Part shown: one piece after another, positions 54,862 to 64,000 of the stretch
How positions within the stretch are numbered: position 1 is the first letter of the stretch
How the letters are laid out: each line of letters starts with the position of its first letter
Source: an uncultured bacterium
Lineage (GTDB): Bacteria > Acidobacteriota > Thermoanaerobaculia > Thermoanaerobaculales > Thermoanaerobaculaceae
DNA length: 64,000 nt
Direction: 5' to 3'
Assembly (NCBI GenBank): GCA_937924755.1
Contig: CALEVZ010000001.1
Location: 1-64,000, forward strand
Translations under genes and position numbers: made by a program
The notes under the pieces: model-generated
What the model was told of the DNA's origin: nothing
Database searches by the model: none
Seen by the model: only the letters and a program-made list of their open reading frames with translations

Positions 54862-56088
54862 GTGAGCACTCATACCCTCTTTTCGCACCGCACCTTCAGC
54901 GACTTCAACCTGCCCGAGCCAGTCCTCCAAGGCATCCGCGACGCCGGCTTCGAGCGCTGCACCCTGGTGCAGGCGGAGGTGTTGCCCTTGACCCTGGCCG
55001 GCCGGGATGTCGCCGCCCAAGCCCAGACCGGTACCGGCAAGACGGCCGCCTACCTGTTGACGGTCTTCACCCGGCTGCTGTCCAGGCCAGCCGAACACCC
55101 GGGTGAACCCCGCGCCCTGATCGTTGGTCCCACCCGGGAGCTGATCGTGCAGATCGCCCACGACGCCCAGCTGCTGGGGCGCCACACCGGCCTCAGCACC
55201 CTGGCGGTGTTCGGCGGCATGGATTACCGCGGCCAGCGGGAGGAACTCTCCCACGGCGCCGACGTCCTCATCGGTACGCCGGGCCGCCTGCTGGACTACC
55301 TGCGCCAGGGGATCACCTCCCTGCGCAGCGTCGAGGTGTTCATCGTCGATGAGGCGGACCGCATGTTCGACATGGGGTTCGTGGACGACATCCGCGCCAT
55401 CGCCCGGCGCCTGCCGCGACCCGGCAAGCGGCAGACGCTCTTCTTCACCGCCACCCTGTCGGCCCGCGTCCTGGGGCTGGGGTGGCGGGAGATGCGCAAC
55501 CCCGCCGAGATCGTCGTCAACCCCGAAGAGCTCACCCCCGAACGACTGGAGCAGTGGCTTTATCACGTCGGCTCGCGGGAGAAGTTCTCCCTCCTGCTGG
55601 GACTCTTGCGGCGCGAGGCGAGCGAGCGCACCATGGTGTTCGTCAACACCCGCGAGGAAGCGCGCCGCCTGACCGAGCGCCTGTGCGCCAACGGCTTCGC
55701 CGCCCGTGCCCTCACCGGCTCGGTGATCCAGAAGCGCCGACTCAAAGTTCTCGACGACTTCAAGGCCGGCACCCTGCCGGTCCTGGTGGCCACCGACGTG
55801 GCTTCCCGGGGCCTGCACATCGAGGGGGTCAGCCACGTCATCAATTACGACCTGCCCTTCGACCCGGAGGACTACGTTCACCGCGTCGGTCGCACCGCCC
55901 GCGTAGGCGCCCGCGGCAAGGCCATTTCACTGGCCTGCGAAAACTTCGTGTACTCCTTGCCGGCCATCGAGCGGCTCCTGGGGACGCCCATCCCGGTGCG
56001 CTGGGCCGACGACGAGCTGCATGTGCGGCCGCTGGACTCCCCTCCCCGCCGCGCGCACCGTCGCGGCTCGCGCCGGGGGCGCCGCTAG
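54862..56088 (+). CDS. DEAD-box RNA helicase
   Basis: 408 residues. Q motif (FSDFNLPEPVLQGI...LVQAEVLP), motif I AQTGTGKT, GTPGRLLD, VDEADRMFDMGF (DEAD), TATLS, and the C-terminal ATDVASRGLHIEGV and HRVGRTAR. RhlB/RhlE-like. The basic C-terminal tail (RRAHRRGSRRGRR) likely binds RNA. GTG 54862 is chosen because upstream frame is intergenic. It may act in RNA decay or ribosome assembly. Confidence 0.9.
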   Translation: MSTHTLFSHRTFSDFNLPEPVLQGIRDAGFERCTLVQAEVLPLTLAGRDVAAQAQTGTGKTAAYLLTVFTRLLSRPAEHPGEPRALIVGPTRELIVQIAHDAQLLGRHTGLSTLAVFGGMDYRGQREELSHGADVLIGTPGRLLDYLRQGITSLRSVEVFIVDEADRMFDMGFVDDIRAIARRLPRPGKRQTLFFTATLSARVLGLGWREMRNPAEIVVNPEELTPERLEQWLYHVGSREKFSLLLGLLRREASERTMVFVNTREEARRLTERLCANGFAARALTGSVIQKRRLKVLDDFKAGTLPVLVATDVASRGLHIEGVSHVINYDLPFDPEDYVHRVGRTARVGARGKAISLACENFVYSLPAIERLLGTPIPVRWADDELHVRPLDSPPRRAHRRGSRRGRR

Positions 56089-57020
56089 CTTTGTCCCGGC
56101 TCTCTCCACGACTCCGACATGGGCCCGACCGCATGGCGCAGCAGGGCGAGGCCGATGGCCCCTGGCACTGCAACCTCCCCAGCCAGGCGCCGACCGCCGC
56201 GATCCCACACGCCAAGACCGCGCTCATCCAGCACCAGCACGGTCCCGCCACTGATGGCGAGGGCGCGGGGCGGGCGCGGTAGCGGCTGACGCCAGCGCTC
56301 CTTGAAAGGGGGAGAGGCACCGGGGCGGATACGCAGCCGCACCAGCCCTTCCCGACCGTCCCCCTGGGTGACGGCGGCCAGCAGCTCTCGGCCGGACTCG
56401 TCCACCGCCATGGCGGCGATCTTACTTCCCACGGCCACGACCTCCGTGCCGGCTCCTGCGATGCCCGCCAGCGCCAACCGCCCACCCGTGCACCCCACCG
56501 CCAGCCACTCGCCGCCGGGTGCCAGCGCCACGCGCTCGGCGAGGCAGGGGACGGCCACGGGGATGAGCCGCCCCTCGCCCCCGGCCACCACTATCCACGC
56601 GCCAGGCGACTCGGGAGCCGCGCCCACCAGCGCCACCGCCAGCCCGTTGGCGGTCACCGCCGCATGCCGGATCGCCACAACCCCGGGAAGGGGAATCTCG
56701 CGGATGGCCACCCGCTGCGGATAGGCTAGAAGTGCCAGCTGCTCCGGCATGACCACGAACATGCGATCGAACTCATCGAAAAACAGAGGAAACAGCCTAC
56801 CCTGCTCCACCTTCACCCTGCCGTCAACGCCCACCACCGCGGTCGCATCGGTGTGGGCCAGGGGGACGATGACCGCCCCATCGGGGGCGGCGAACACCGC
56901 CGCACCCGGCTCGGGCAAGGGCACCCGTGCCCGCACCGACGGGGTGGCAAGCTCCACCAACACCACCTCGCCGGGCCCCAAAACCGCCGCCACCGCTGCC
57001 AGGAGGAGGGCCCCGCTCAC
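56085..57020 (-). CDS. Putative beta-propeller protein
   Basis: 311 residues. Hydrophobic signal-like start followed by repeating four-strand units (LPEPGAAVFAAPDGAVIVPLA, APGGEWLAVGCTGGRLAL, AMAVDESGRELLAAVTQ). No enzyme motif seen. The start is GTG 57020 with TATCCT ending 6 nt upstream. Its end overlaps the helicase end by 4 bases (convergent). Function unknown. Confidence 0.6.
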   Translation of the reverse strand: MSGALLLAAVAAVLGPGEVVLVELATPSVRARVPLPEPGAAVFAAPDGAVIVPLAHTDATAVVGVDGRVKVEQGRLFPLFFDEFDRMFVVMPEQLALLAYPQRVAIREIPLPGVVAIRHAAVTANGLAVALVGAAPESPGAWIVVAGGEGRLIPVAVPCLAERVALAPGGEWLAVGCTGGRLALAGIAGAGTEVVAVGSKIAAMAVDESGRELLAAVTQGDGREGLVRLRIRPGASPPFKERWRQPLPRPPRALAISGGTVLVLDERGLGVWDRGGRRLAGEVAVPGAIGLALLRHAVGPMSESWREPGQS

Positions 57021-57026
57021 AATTTA

Positions 57027-57032
57027 AGGATA
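57027..57032 (-). promoter_or_regulatory. -10 element of a leaderless propeller-gene promoter
   Basis: TATCCT on the minus strand with 6 nt (TAAATT) to GTG 57020; no Shine-Dalgarno. Confidence 0.45.
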
Positions 57033-57067
57033 TCCCAAGCGTTCTCCTGCACGTCCGCCCGGCCCGC

Positions 57068-57073
57068 TACACT
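57068..57073 (+). promoter_or_regulatory. -10 element of a leaderless queG promoter
   Basis: TACACT followed by 7 nt (GCTCGGC) and GTG 57081; no Shine-Dalgarno. Divergent from the propeller-gene promoter 36 bp away. Confidence 0.5.
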
Positions 57074-57080
57074 GCTCGGC

Positions 57081-58081
<1,001 letters not shown>

Positions 58082-58085
<4 letters not shown>

Positions 58086-58110
58086 CACCGCGAGTCACGA
58101 GGACTATAAC
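58082..58110 (+). promoter_or_regulatory. Strong sigma-70-type promoter for the envelope cluster
   Basis: TTGACA (58082-58087), a 17-bp spacer, and TATAAC (58105-58110): the best housekeeping promoter in the window. It overlaps the queG stop and would produce a leader of about 185 nt before the Ala-rich lipoprotein gene. Confidence 0.7.
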
Positions 58111-58116
58111 AACGCA

Positions 58117-58303
58117 GTCAGGGGGGGTGGTGCGGCTCCCCCGGGAGGAGTGGTCAAACCACGAAGCCTGAGATGGGCTGCTTCACCCGCTCGTACCAAC
58201 GGCTCGTTTAACTAAAACGCCCAATGCTGCCGAGACCGGCAGCAGAGGGAAGGAATACGTCGAAGTTGTTCCCCTCTCTTGAGAAGGAGGAAAGGAGAAA
58301 ACG
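58117..58303 (+). other. Long structured 5' leader
   Basis: The leader can form several hairpins in a row: GGGGG...CCCCC (about 58123-58142), GTGGT-CAA-ACCAC, GAAGC...GCTTC, and GCTGCCG-AGAC-CGGCAGC (58226-58243). It ends with a strong GGAGG/AAAGGAG Shine-Dalgarno. It may stabilise the mRNA or act as a regulatory element; no known riboswitch was recognised. Confidence 0.45.
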
Positions 58304-58915
58304 ATGTCGAGGAACACGGTTTTCGTCGGTGTTGCGTTGCTCGCGGTGGCGATGTTCACAGTGAGCTGCGCCAAACCCCCGCAGCAGGAGATCGACCAGG
58401 CCAAGGCCGCCCTCGCCGCCGCCGAGCAGTCGGAGGCCGCCAAGTACGCTGCCGACGCCTACGATCAAGCGCAGCGCGCGATGAATGCAGTCAACGCCGA
58501 GCTGGAGGCGCAGAACGCCAAGTTCGCCCTCTTCCGCTCCTACACCAAGACCAAGCAGCTGATCGTCGATGCCACCAACGCTGCCAACGCCGCCAAGGAG
58601 GCCGCGATCGCCGGCAAGGAACGCGCCAAGAACGCTGCTCAGGCCGCCATTGACGCCGCCAAGGCCGCCCTCACCGCCGCTGGTGAGGCGATGACGGCGC
58701 TGGAGAATTGCCGCCGTAAGCCCAAGGATCTCAAGAAGGACTTGGAGATGATGAAGGGCAATCTGGACGCTTTCACCGGACAGATGAGTGCCATCGAGGG
58801 GGCCTTCGCGCGCGAGGACTATTTCGGCGCCAAGGCCCAGGCCGAGTCGCTCCAGGGCCAGGTCGACGCCATGACCACCGAGTTGGCGGAGGTCAAGGCC
58901 AAGATCAAGTGCTGA
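58304..58915 (+). CDS. Ala-rich coiled-coil lipoprotein (Lpp-like)
   Basis: 203 residues. Lipobox AMFTVSC (Cys22), then an almost continuous Ala/Lys/Glu/Gln helix (AKAALAAAEQSEAAKYAADA, AAIDAAKAALTAAGEAM) with heptad character. The C-terminus is KAKIKC. With a strong promoter, strong SD and two L,D-transpeptidases directly downstream, an abundant envelope-spacing lipoprotein is likely. Murein linkage would need a C-terminal Lys; here Lys is followed by Cys. Confidence 0.8.
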   Translation: MSRNTVFVGVALLAVAMFTVSCAKPPQQEIDQAKAALAAAEQSEAAKYAADAYDQAQRAMNAVNAELEAQNAKFALFRSYTKTKQLIVDATNAANAAKEAAIAGKERAKNAAQAAIDAAKAALTAAGEAMTALENCRRKPKDLKKDLEMMKGNLDAFTGQMSAIEGAFAREDYFGAKAQAESLQGQVDAMTTELAEVKAKIKC

Positions 58916-58929
58916 GCACGACGATCGAG

Positions 58930-60030
58930 ATGTCTGCCAGGCCGGCGACCCGGACAGGTCGCCGGCCTGTTGCTTCCTGGGCGGTCCTTTTTACCACGGT
59001 TCTGGCCGCCGGGTGCGGCCGCTCTGCACCTGCCCCGGAAGAGATGCAGGGCGCCCGCGACGCGGCGCAGCGGGCCATCCGGCTGGTGCGCCAGCGACAT
59101 CCGGAACAGGCCCGCTACTTGCAGACGCTGCTGGCGCAGGCCGAGGTCGTGACGGCAGTGGAGGCCGCCGCACCGTTCTGGCGGCGCACTCCAGGCAGAA
59201 CCGAAGCCGCCTGGCTGCGGGTAGCGACCGCCGCGGCTCAGTCGGCGCGCAGCTTCCGCCAGCAGAACGAGCGGGAGCAGGAAGCCTACAGGGCAGCCCT
59301 GGGTCCCGCGTTGCTGGCAGTGCAGCGAGCCCGGCAGCAGATCCGCGAAACCGGCCTGGGCCGGCGAGAAGCTGCTGCCTTCGCCCGCGCCACCGCCACC
59401 TACGAGGCCGCTCTACGGCTCGCCGAGCTGGGCGACTGGCAGGGAGCGACGCAGGCCCTCGGCGAGGCGCGACAGGCAGCGCTGGTGGTACATGGCTCGT
59501 GGTCCGACTTGCACAGCCGCTTCGCCGACCCCGACCTGCGTCGCCAGTGGCAGTCCTGGGCCAACGAGGCCATCGCCCATTCGCGGCTGCATGGAACCAC
59601 CGTGATCCTGGTGGACAAGCTCAACCGCCGGCTCGATCTCTACACCGGCGGGGCGCGCGTGCGCTCCTTCCCAGCCGAACTGGGAGCCAACGGCCTGCGC
59701 CGCAAATCCCACTCCGGTGACCGAGCAACCCCCGAGGGGATCTATCGCGTTGTGGACCTGAAGAGTGGCCGCCGTACCAAGTATTACAAGGCATTGCTGA
59801 TCGACTATCCCAATGAAGAGGACAAGGCGCGCTTCGAGGCGGCGCGCCGCCGCGGCACCATTCCCTGGCGGGTGGGCATCGGTAACCTCATCGAAATTCA
59901 TGGCGGCGGCGGCGAGGGTACCGACTGGACCGACGGCTGCGTCGCCCTCACCAACCAGGACATGGACGAGGTGTTTGCCGCCTCCCGCCTTGGTACACTG
60001 GTGGCGATCGTGGGGACGTATGTCCGCTGA
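58930..60030 (+). CDS. L,D-transpeptidase (YkuD), lipoprotein form
   Basis: 366 residues. Lipobox VLAAGC, a helical N-terminal half (VRQRHPEQARYLQTLLAQAE...), then a YkuD domain (about 215-366) with ATPEGIYRV, IEIHGGG and the active-site TDGCVALTNQDMDEV (Cys). It would cross-link peptidoglycan or attach lipoproteins. A GTG at 58909 is an alternative start. Confidence 0.85.
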   Translation: MSARPATRTGRRPVASWAVLFTTVLAAGCGRSAPAPEEMQGARDAAQRAIRLVRQRHPEQARYLQTLLAQAEVVTAVEAAAPFWRRTPGRTEAAWLRVATAAAQSARSFRQQNEREQEAYRAALGPALLAVQRARQQIRETGLGRREAAAFARATATYEAALRLAELGDWQGATQALGEARQAALVVHGSWSDLHSRFADPDLRRQWQSWANEAIAHSRLHGTTVILVDKLNRRLDLYTGGARVRSFPAELGANGLRRKSHSGDRATPEGIYRVVDLKSGRRTKYYKALLIDYPNEEDKARFEAARRRGTIPWRVGIGNLIEIHGGGGEGTDWTDGCVALTNQDMDEVFAASRLGTLVAIVGTYVR

Positions 60031-60718
60031 GCTTGAGCCCCTCGCAGCCGCTCCACCACCCCCAGTGCGCCGGCGCCGGCTGCGGGTCATCGCCATCCCT
60101 TGCCTCGCGGTTGCCGTCGTCGTGCTGGGTGTGTGCGCCGTGCTGGCGCGCTTCGGCCACGCCTACACGGCCTACCCGTTCCTGCACGTGGCAGCTGACC
60201 GCACCCCCACCGGTGATGCGCAAACCCTGGCGCAGCGGGCCGCGCGCGCCGCCACTGCGCTCCAACGGCTACGACCCACCGGGACTTACCTGGTCGTGGA
60301 CACCTACCGCAACCGCCTGCACGTGTACCGCGACGGCGAACTGCTGCGTACCGCCATCTGCTCCACAGGTACTGGCATCGTCCTGCGCGACCCCAGAACC
60401 GGCCGGGAATGGGTGTTCGACACCCCTTTGGGCGAACGGATCATCGAAACCAAGCGGCGCAACCCGGTGTGGGCCAAGCCGGACTGGGCCTTCATCGAGG
60501 AGGGGATGCTGCCCCCCAAAGACCCCAACGAGCGCTTCGATGACGTGTCCCTGGGGAAGTACGGTCTCTACATGGGGGATGGCTACATCATTCACGGCAC
60601 GCTTTTTAAGAGCTTGCTGGGCCGCCGGGTGACCCACGGCTGCATCCGACTCGGAGACGAGGACCTTGAATTCGTCTACAACACCACACCCATCGGCGCT
60701 CGTGTTTTTCTCTACTAG
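60020..60718 (+). CDS. L,D-transpeptidase (YkuD), membrane-anchored
   Basis: 232 residues. One N-terminal membrane helix (IAIPCLAVAVVVLGVCAVLA) and a YkuD domain with LVVDTYRNRLHVYRDGE, HGTLFKSLLG and the active site VTHGCIRLGDEDLE. It overlaps the first transpeptidase by 11 bp, so the two are cotranscribed. Confidence 0.88.
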   Translation: MSAELEPLAAAPPPPVRRRRLRVIAIPCLAVAVVVLGVCAVLARFGHAYTAYPFLHVAADRTPTGDAQTLAQRAARAATALQRLRPTGTYLVVDTYRNRLHVYRDGELLRTAICSTGTGIVLRDPRTGREWVFDTPLGERIIETKRRNPVWAKPDWAFIEEGMLPPKDPNERFDDVSLGKYGLYMGDGYIIHGTLFKSLLGRRVTHGCIRLGDEDLEFVYNTTPIGARVFLY

Positions 60719-61376
60719 CCTGCTTCTGGCGGCGGCAGGTTCAGTGGGCGCTGGAGACGTCCCCGTGCGCGCCACCCAGGTGGCCGCACTGGAACTGGAG
60801 CTCTCCCTGGCGCGGCGGCCCGACGTTTATCTGGTGTTGAATACCACCGCTCGCCAGCTCGAGGTGAAGGTTCGCGGCGTGGCTGTCGATCGCATTCCCC
60901 TCAAGGGCGTCGAGAAACTCCTCCACGTGCCGCTCCTGTCGCCCAGCTCGCCACCCCCCTTCCCCCTGCCGGCGGTGTGGAGGGTGGTCGACGGTCCCGG
61001 CGACAGCGACCGCGAATACGTCGCGCCGGCAGAGCTCCGCCCTTACAAGGCGGAGGGCTACGACGATCCCCCGGCCGCGGCGACTCCCACTCGCCCGGCT
61101 GGCCCTCCCCCGACCGCCACGCCGATTCCCGAACCGCCCGCCTCCTACCGTGCGCAACTCGATTGCGGGTGGGATTTGTGGATCACCGAAACTCTCCCGC
61201 CGCAGGGCTTCCTCGCCCGTACCCGCGCCGCCGTACGTGACGGGTGGGAGCGGCTGCGCGGTCGCGGCACCCATCCTCGGCCGGCCATCACTCTCGCCAT
61301 GGACCGAGAGGACGCCAAGAGACTGCACCACCTCATGCGCAGCAACATGCCCGTGCTAGTCCTTGCCGACCCCTAG
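60702..61376 (+). CDS. Exported protein of unknown function in the L,D-transpeptidase cluster
   Basis: 224 residues from a GTG that overlaps the transpeptidase end. Signal peptide (FFSTSLLLAAAGSVGAGD), a beta region (PDVYLVLNTTARQLEVKVRGVAVDRIPLKG) that echoes the strand pattern before YkuD domains, a Pro/Thr-rich linker and a helical C-terminus. No catalytic HxGC motif. Not recognised. Confidence 0.6.
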   Translation: MFFSTSLLLAAAGSVGAGDVPVRATQVAALELELSLARRPDVYLVLNTTARQLEVKVRGVAVDRIPLKGVEKLLHVPLLSPSSPPPFPLPAVWRVVDGPGDSDREYVAPAELRPYKAEGYDDPPAAATPTRPAGPPPTATPIPEPPASYRAQLDCGWDLWITETLPPQGFLARTRAAVRDGWERLRGRGTHPRPAITLAMDREDAKRLHHLMRSNMPVLVLADP

Positions 61377-61589
61377 AGGCTTTAGCAGCTCCCGCGGGCG
61401 CGTCTTCCGGCTCCGGCCTCGCGGCCGACCTCACACGCGGATGAAAACCAAACTGGTAACCGGCGAGAAGCAGCCAGACACCCTTTCCCTGCCATCCCTC
61501 TACCCTGCGCCTGCCAGGCTTCGAAGGCGCGGATCGCTTCCGCTTGACAGTTCGATCACCCCTGGCGCGGGCCCGTTGCGGCCGCCAGA
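61377..61589. other. Convergent intergenic region
   Basis: Between two converging genes. No hairpin with a T-run, repeat or reading frame was found. Confidence 0.5.
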
Positions 61590-64000
61590 TCAGTTCATGC
61601 GCAGGCGCTCGACGCGGGCCACCACATCACGGAAGCCCGGGTTGCGAGCCAGCACCTCGGCATAGTGGCTGAGAGCCGACGCCGTGCTGCCGCCCGCCTC
61701 CAGGGCGCGGCCCAGCTCGTAGTGCAAGCCGACCTCCACCTCTGGCGGCAAATCTCGGGCCTGCAAACCCTTGGCGAACCACCCGGCAGCCTCCTCATAG
61801 AGACCCTTGTCCACGTAGCAGGCGCCGATCATGCTCACCGCCTCCAGGTAGAGAACAGGCGACTTGAGGGCCAACTGGAATTCGCCGATGGCCTCGTCCA
61901 GCAAACCCATCTCGCGGTAGGCCAGGCCCAGGTTGAAGTGGGTGTCGTAGTCCTCTTCCGAGAGCTGCTCCGCCACACCGCGCTGAAACTCCCGGAAAAG
62001 CTCCTCGATGGACTCCTCTTCCTCCCCGCGCGCCTCTCCCCGCGCCGCAGCGACCAGCTCATCCTCGGCCAGCTCCCGCTCCAGCTCGGCGGCCAGATCG
62101 AAAAACTGCTCCTCTTCGCTGAACAGCTCCGACGCCGATTTCTCCGTCGCGGCGGCCACCAGAGCCGTCTCGTCCCAGCCCCGGCTTTTGAGCAGCGCCT
62201 GCCTGGCCAGTACCGCCGGGTGATCGCCGAAGCTCTCCTGCAGGCGGGCAAGCTGTCGGGCGGCGTCTTCTCGCAACCCTTGTTCAATGAAAAAGTCCAG
62301 CTCCCGAAGCTGCTCATCGCTGGGGCCGGCCAACAGCCCGGAGACTTCCAGCAGCTCGACGCTCTGTTCCTCCGCTGTGCGCTCGGGAGGGGTGGCGTGA
62401 ATCGCGGGCAGGGGTTCGCCCGCAAGCTCGACCACCAGCTCAGGGCTGTCGAGCCCACCGAACTGAGCCGACGCGCCGGCGAGGGGCACCTCGAAGGACA
62501 CCTCCTCGACGGTCCCCCAGCCCAAGGTGGCCGGCGCCGACGCCTCTCCCTCCATGGGCGCTGGCTCGGGCGCTGCGGTCACCGTCGGGCGGCGCGACTG
62601 CTTGGCCGCCTGGAAACCGAGCAAGGCCTCCAGCTCCTCCAACTTCACTCGACCCACGCGGGAGGGTGCCGCGGCTGGAGGTGGCGACGCGGCGGCGCGC
62701 GAGGCTGGCGCAGCCAGCAGGGCATCGAGATCCAGGGTGGGTGCTGGTCGCTGGCGGGTGGGGGCCACAGGCGTTGGTGGGGGGGGAGCTTGCACCGGCG
62801 CGGGGGGCGGGGGCTCCACCTCCACCTCTTCGATCACGCCTCCCCCCAGCTCGGCCAGGAGCTTGCGTCCCGCCTGATGATCAGGGTCGAGGGAGAGCAA
62901 CCGATGAAGGTGGGCGATCGCCTTGTCGGCCAGCCCGTACTTGGCGAACACCGAGGCCTCGGTGAACAGCTCATCGGAGCTGGTCTCCATCGACGGCGCG
63001 CGCGGCTCGAAATGCTCTTGAGCAGGGGGAATGGAGCCAGTGGTGTCCTCGGTCAGCGTCGATGTCAGCGTCGGCTCGGGGAAGTCAAACGACTGGTCTG
63101 ATCGGGACAATGCCGGAGCCACCGGCTCTGACAGCGTGGTGAACTGGGCCGATGGAGCGGTCACGGCTACCTCTGCGTCCCCGAGGTCCACCTCGACGAA
63201 CTCGAACTCGGTGGAGGGCTCGCTGGCCGCCGGAGGTTGAGGGGCGGGTATGTCCTCCACCGGCTTGGGCGGGGGGGTCAGGGGCACATCGACCGGCATG
63301 CCGAGTTCATTCAGGCGCCGCGCAAACAGCCGGTTGTCCGGTTCCCGCTTGTGCAGCCGCCGGTACAGCGCCAGGGCGTCGCTCCGCCTACCGGCGCGGA
63401 AATAGGCATCCGCCAGCGCCGCCTCCATGGTGTCCACCATGTCCGGGTCGCTGCGACGGTCCAGGATCTTGAGAGCGCGCTCCAGCACCTCGATGTCGCC
63501 CGGCGCTCCCCGCAGCAGGCGCTTGAGGAGGCCCTCGGCCCGCGTGCGGTCGCCCGCCGCCAGCAGGCGATCCACAGCGGGGAGGATCTTGTCCTTGGCC
63601 AGGGAAACCTCCCCGCCTCGCAGCATGACGTCCCCGTAAAGCTGGACGATGCGGGTGTTCTCTCCCACCTCGGAGAGGAGCTCCTCCAGCAGGGTGCGCG
63701 CCCGGGAGTGCTCGCCGACTTCCGCCAGGGCCCGCGCCAGCGCCTGGCGCAGCTCGGCCGCCTGGCCACCTTGACGCAAGGCCGACTCCGCTAGATTCGC
63801 AGCATCCTGAGGTCTACCAGCGGTGACCAGCGCGTCCACGCACGGAGCGATGGCGTCAGCCGCCGATGGCCCCAGCTCCAGTGCCCGATGGCAGAGCTTG
63901 ACGGCCTCGTCGAGCATGCCGCGGCCCAGCAAGGCGCGACTCAGGGCCTCGATCTGCAGCCCCACCTCGCGCACGTCTCCCACCTGGATCAGGAGGTCCA
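61590..64000 (-). CDS. Large TPR protein, probably open at the window edge
   Basis: About 800 residues. N-terminal TPR helices (ALLGRGMLDEAVKLCHRALELGPSA), a long Pro/Glu/Ala-rich linker with three or four short conserved blocks (VFAKYGLADKAIAHLHRLLSLDPDHQ), and C-terminal TPRs (YDTHFNLGLAYREMGLLDEAIGEF). The frame is open to the last base; GTG 63981-63983 is a possible start, but the window begins inside xTG GAC CTC, so an ATG just outside is likely. FimV/GspE-like scaffold proteins have this layout; function unknown. Confidence 0.8.
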   Translation of the reverse strand, partial: DLLIQVGDVREVGLQIEALSRALLGRGMLDEAVKLCHRALELGPSAADAIAPCVDALVTAGRPQDAANLAESALRQGGQAAELRQALARALAEVGEHSRARTLLEELLSEVGENTRIVQLYGDVMLRGGEVSLAKDKILPAVDRLLAAGDRTRAEGLLKRLLRGAPGDIEVLERALKILDRRSDPDMVDTMEAALADAYFRAGRRSDALALYRRLHKREPDNRLFARRLNELGMPVDVPLTPPPKPVEDIPAPQPPAASEPSTEFEFVEVDLGDAEVAVTAPSAQFTTLSEPVAPALSRSDQSFDFPEPTLTSTLTEDTTGSIPPAQEHFEPRAPSMETSSDELFTEASVFAKYGLADKAIAHLHRLLSLDPDHQAGRKLLAELGGGVIEEVEVEPPPPAPVQAPPPPTPVAPTRQRPAPTLDLDALLAAPASRAAASPPPAAAPSRVGRVKLEELEALLGFQAAKQSRRPTVTAAPEPAPMEGEASAPATLGWGTVEEVSFEVPLAGASAQFGGLDSPELVVELAGEPLPAIHATPPERTAEEQSVELLEVSGLLAGPSDEQLRELDFFIEQGLREDAARQLARLQESFGDHPAVLARQALLKSRGWDETALVAAATEKSASELFSEEEQFFDLAAELERELAEDELVAAARGEARGEEEESIEELFREFQRGVAEQLSEEDYDTHFNLGLAYREMGLLDEAIGEFQLALKSPVLYLEAVSMIGACYVDKGLYEEAAGWFAKGLQARDLPPEVEVGLHYELGRALEAGGSTASALSHYAEVLARNPGFRDVVARVERLRMN

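Overview
The window is chromosomal DNA from a high-GC, didermic (Gram-negative) bacterium. It carries lipid A synthesis (LpxC), an Omp85 protein next to TamB, several lipoproteins, complex I subunits and cytochrome c maturation genes. Fused nuoCD, SpoVG, a CxxxY-type CcmE and the order ispE-spoVG-tRNA-Gln-prs-rplY-pth-rpsF-rpsR-rplI suggest Acidobacteriota or a deltaproteobacteria-like lineage. That placement is inference; there is no rRNA or marker gene here to settle it.

Layout. 0.2-1 kb: remnant of an IS21-type transposase. 1-6.2 kb (minus): CNNM-like CBS membrane protein, then a nickel/cobalt ECF transporter (cbiM, nikL-like, cbiQ, cbiO) whose first gene is a LOV blue-light receptor fused to a PP2C phosphatase. 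6.4-14 kb (minus): Cu/Ag RND efflux operon (Cys-rich exported protein, cusC, cusB, oversized cusA). 14.3-17.5 kb: response-regulator/LpxC fusion, divergent from an acyl-CoA ligase. 17.8-25.1 kb (minus): nadK, tamB and an Omp85 gene. 25.3-28.2 kb (minus): nuoB, nuoCD, nuoI only. 28.3-32.5 kb (minus): lytic transglycosylase, XerC/D recombinase and a broken Ser/Thr kinase gene. 32.6-37.5 kb: S9 peptidase, malic enzyme, thioredoxin-like lipoprotein, Lrp regulator. 37.6-44.4 kb (plus): ccmABCDEF, a Lon-N-domain protein and an unknown HEPN-like protein. 44.5-54.8 kb (minus): ribosomal and housekeeping block. 54.9-61.4 kb: DEAD-box helicase, beta-propeller, epoxyqueuosine reductase, and an envelope cluster (Ala-rich lipoprotein, two L,D-transpeptidases, an unknown protein). 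61.6-64 kb (minus): large TPR protein, open at the window edge.

Cross-cutting signals. (1) A family of intergenic repeats, a 7-bp hairpin flanked by CACGGA/CACGGT hexamers, sits at 6.3, 17.6 and 25.2 kb in the same orientation. (2) At least six genes have a -10-like TANNNT box only 6-7 nt before the start codon and no Shine-Dalgarno, which points to widespread leaderless transcription. (3) Unusual fusions and variants: receiver-LpxC, LOV-phosphatase heading a metal-uptake operon, CcmE with Cys in place of His, and CcmF with a duplicated periplasmic module. No CRISPR array, prophage or obvious defence island was seen.
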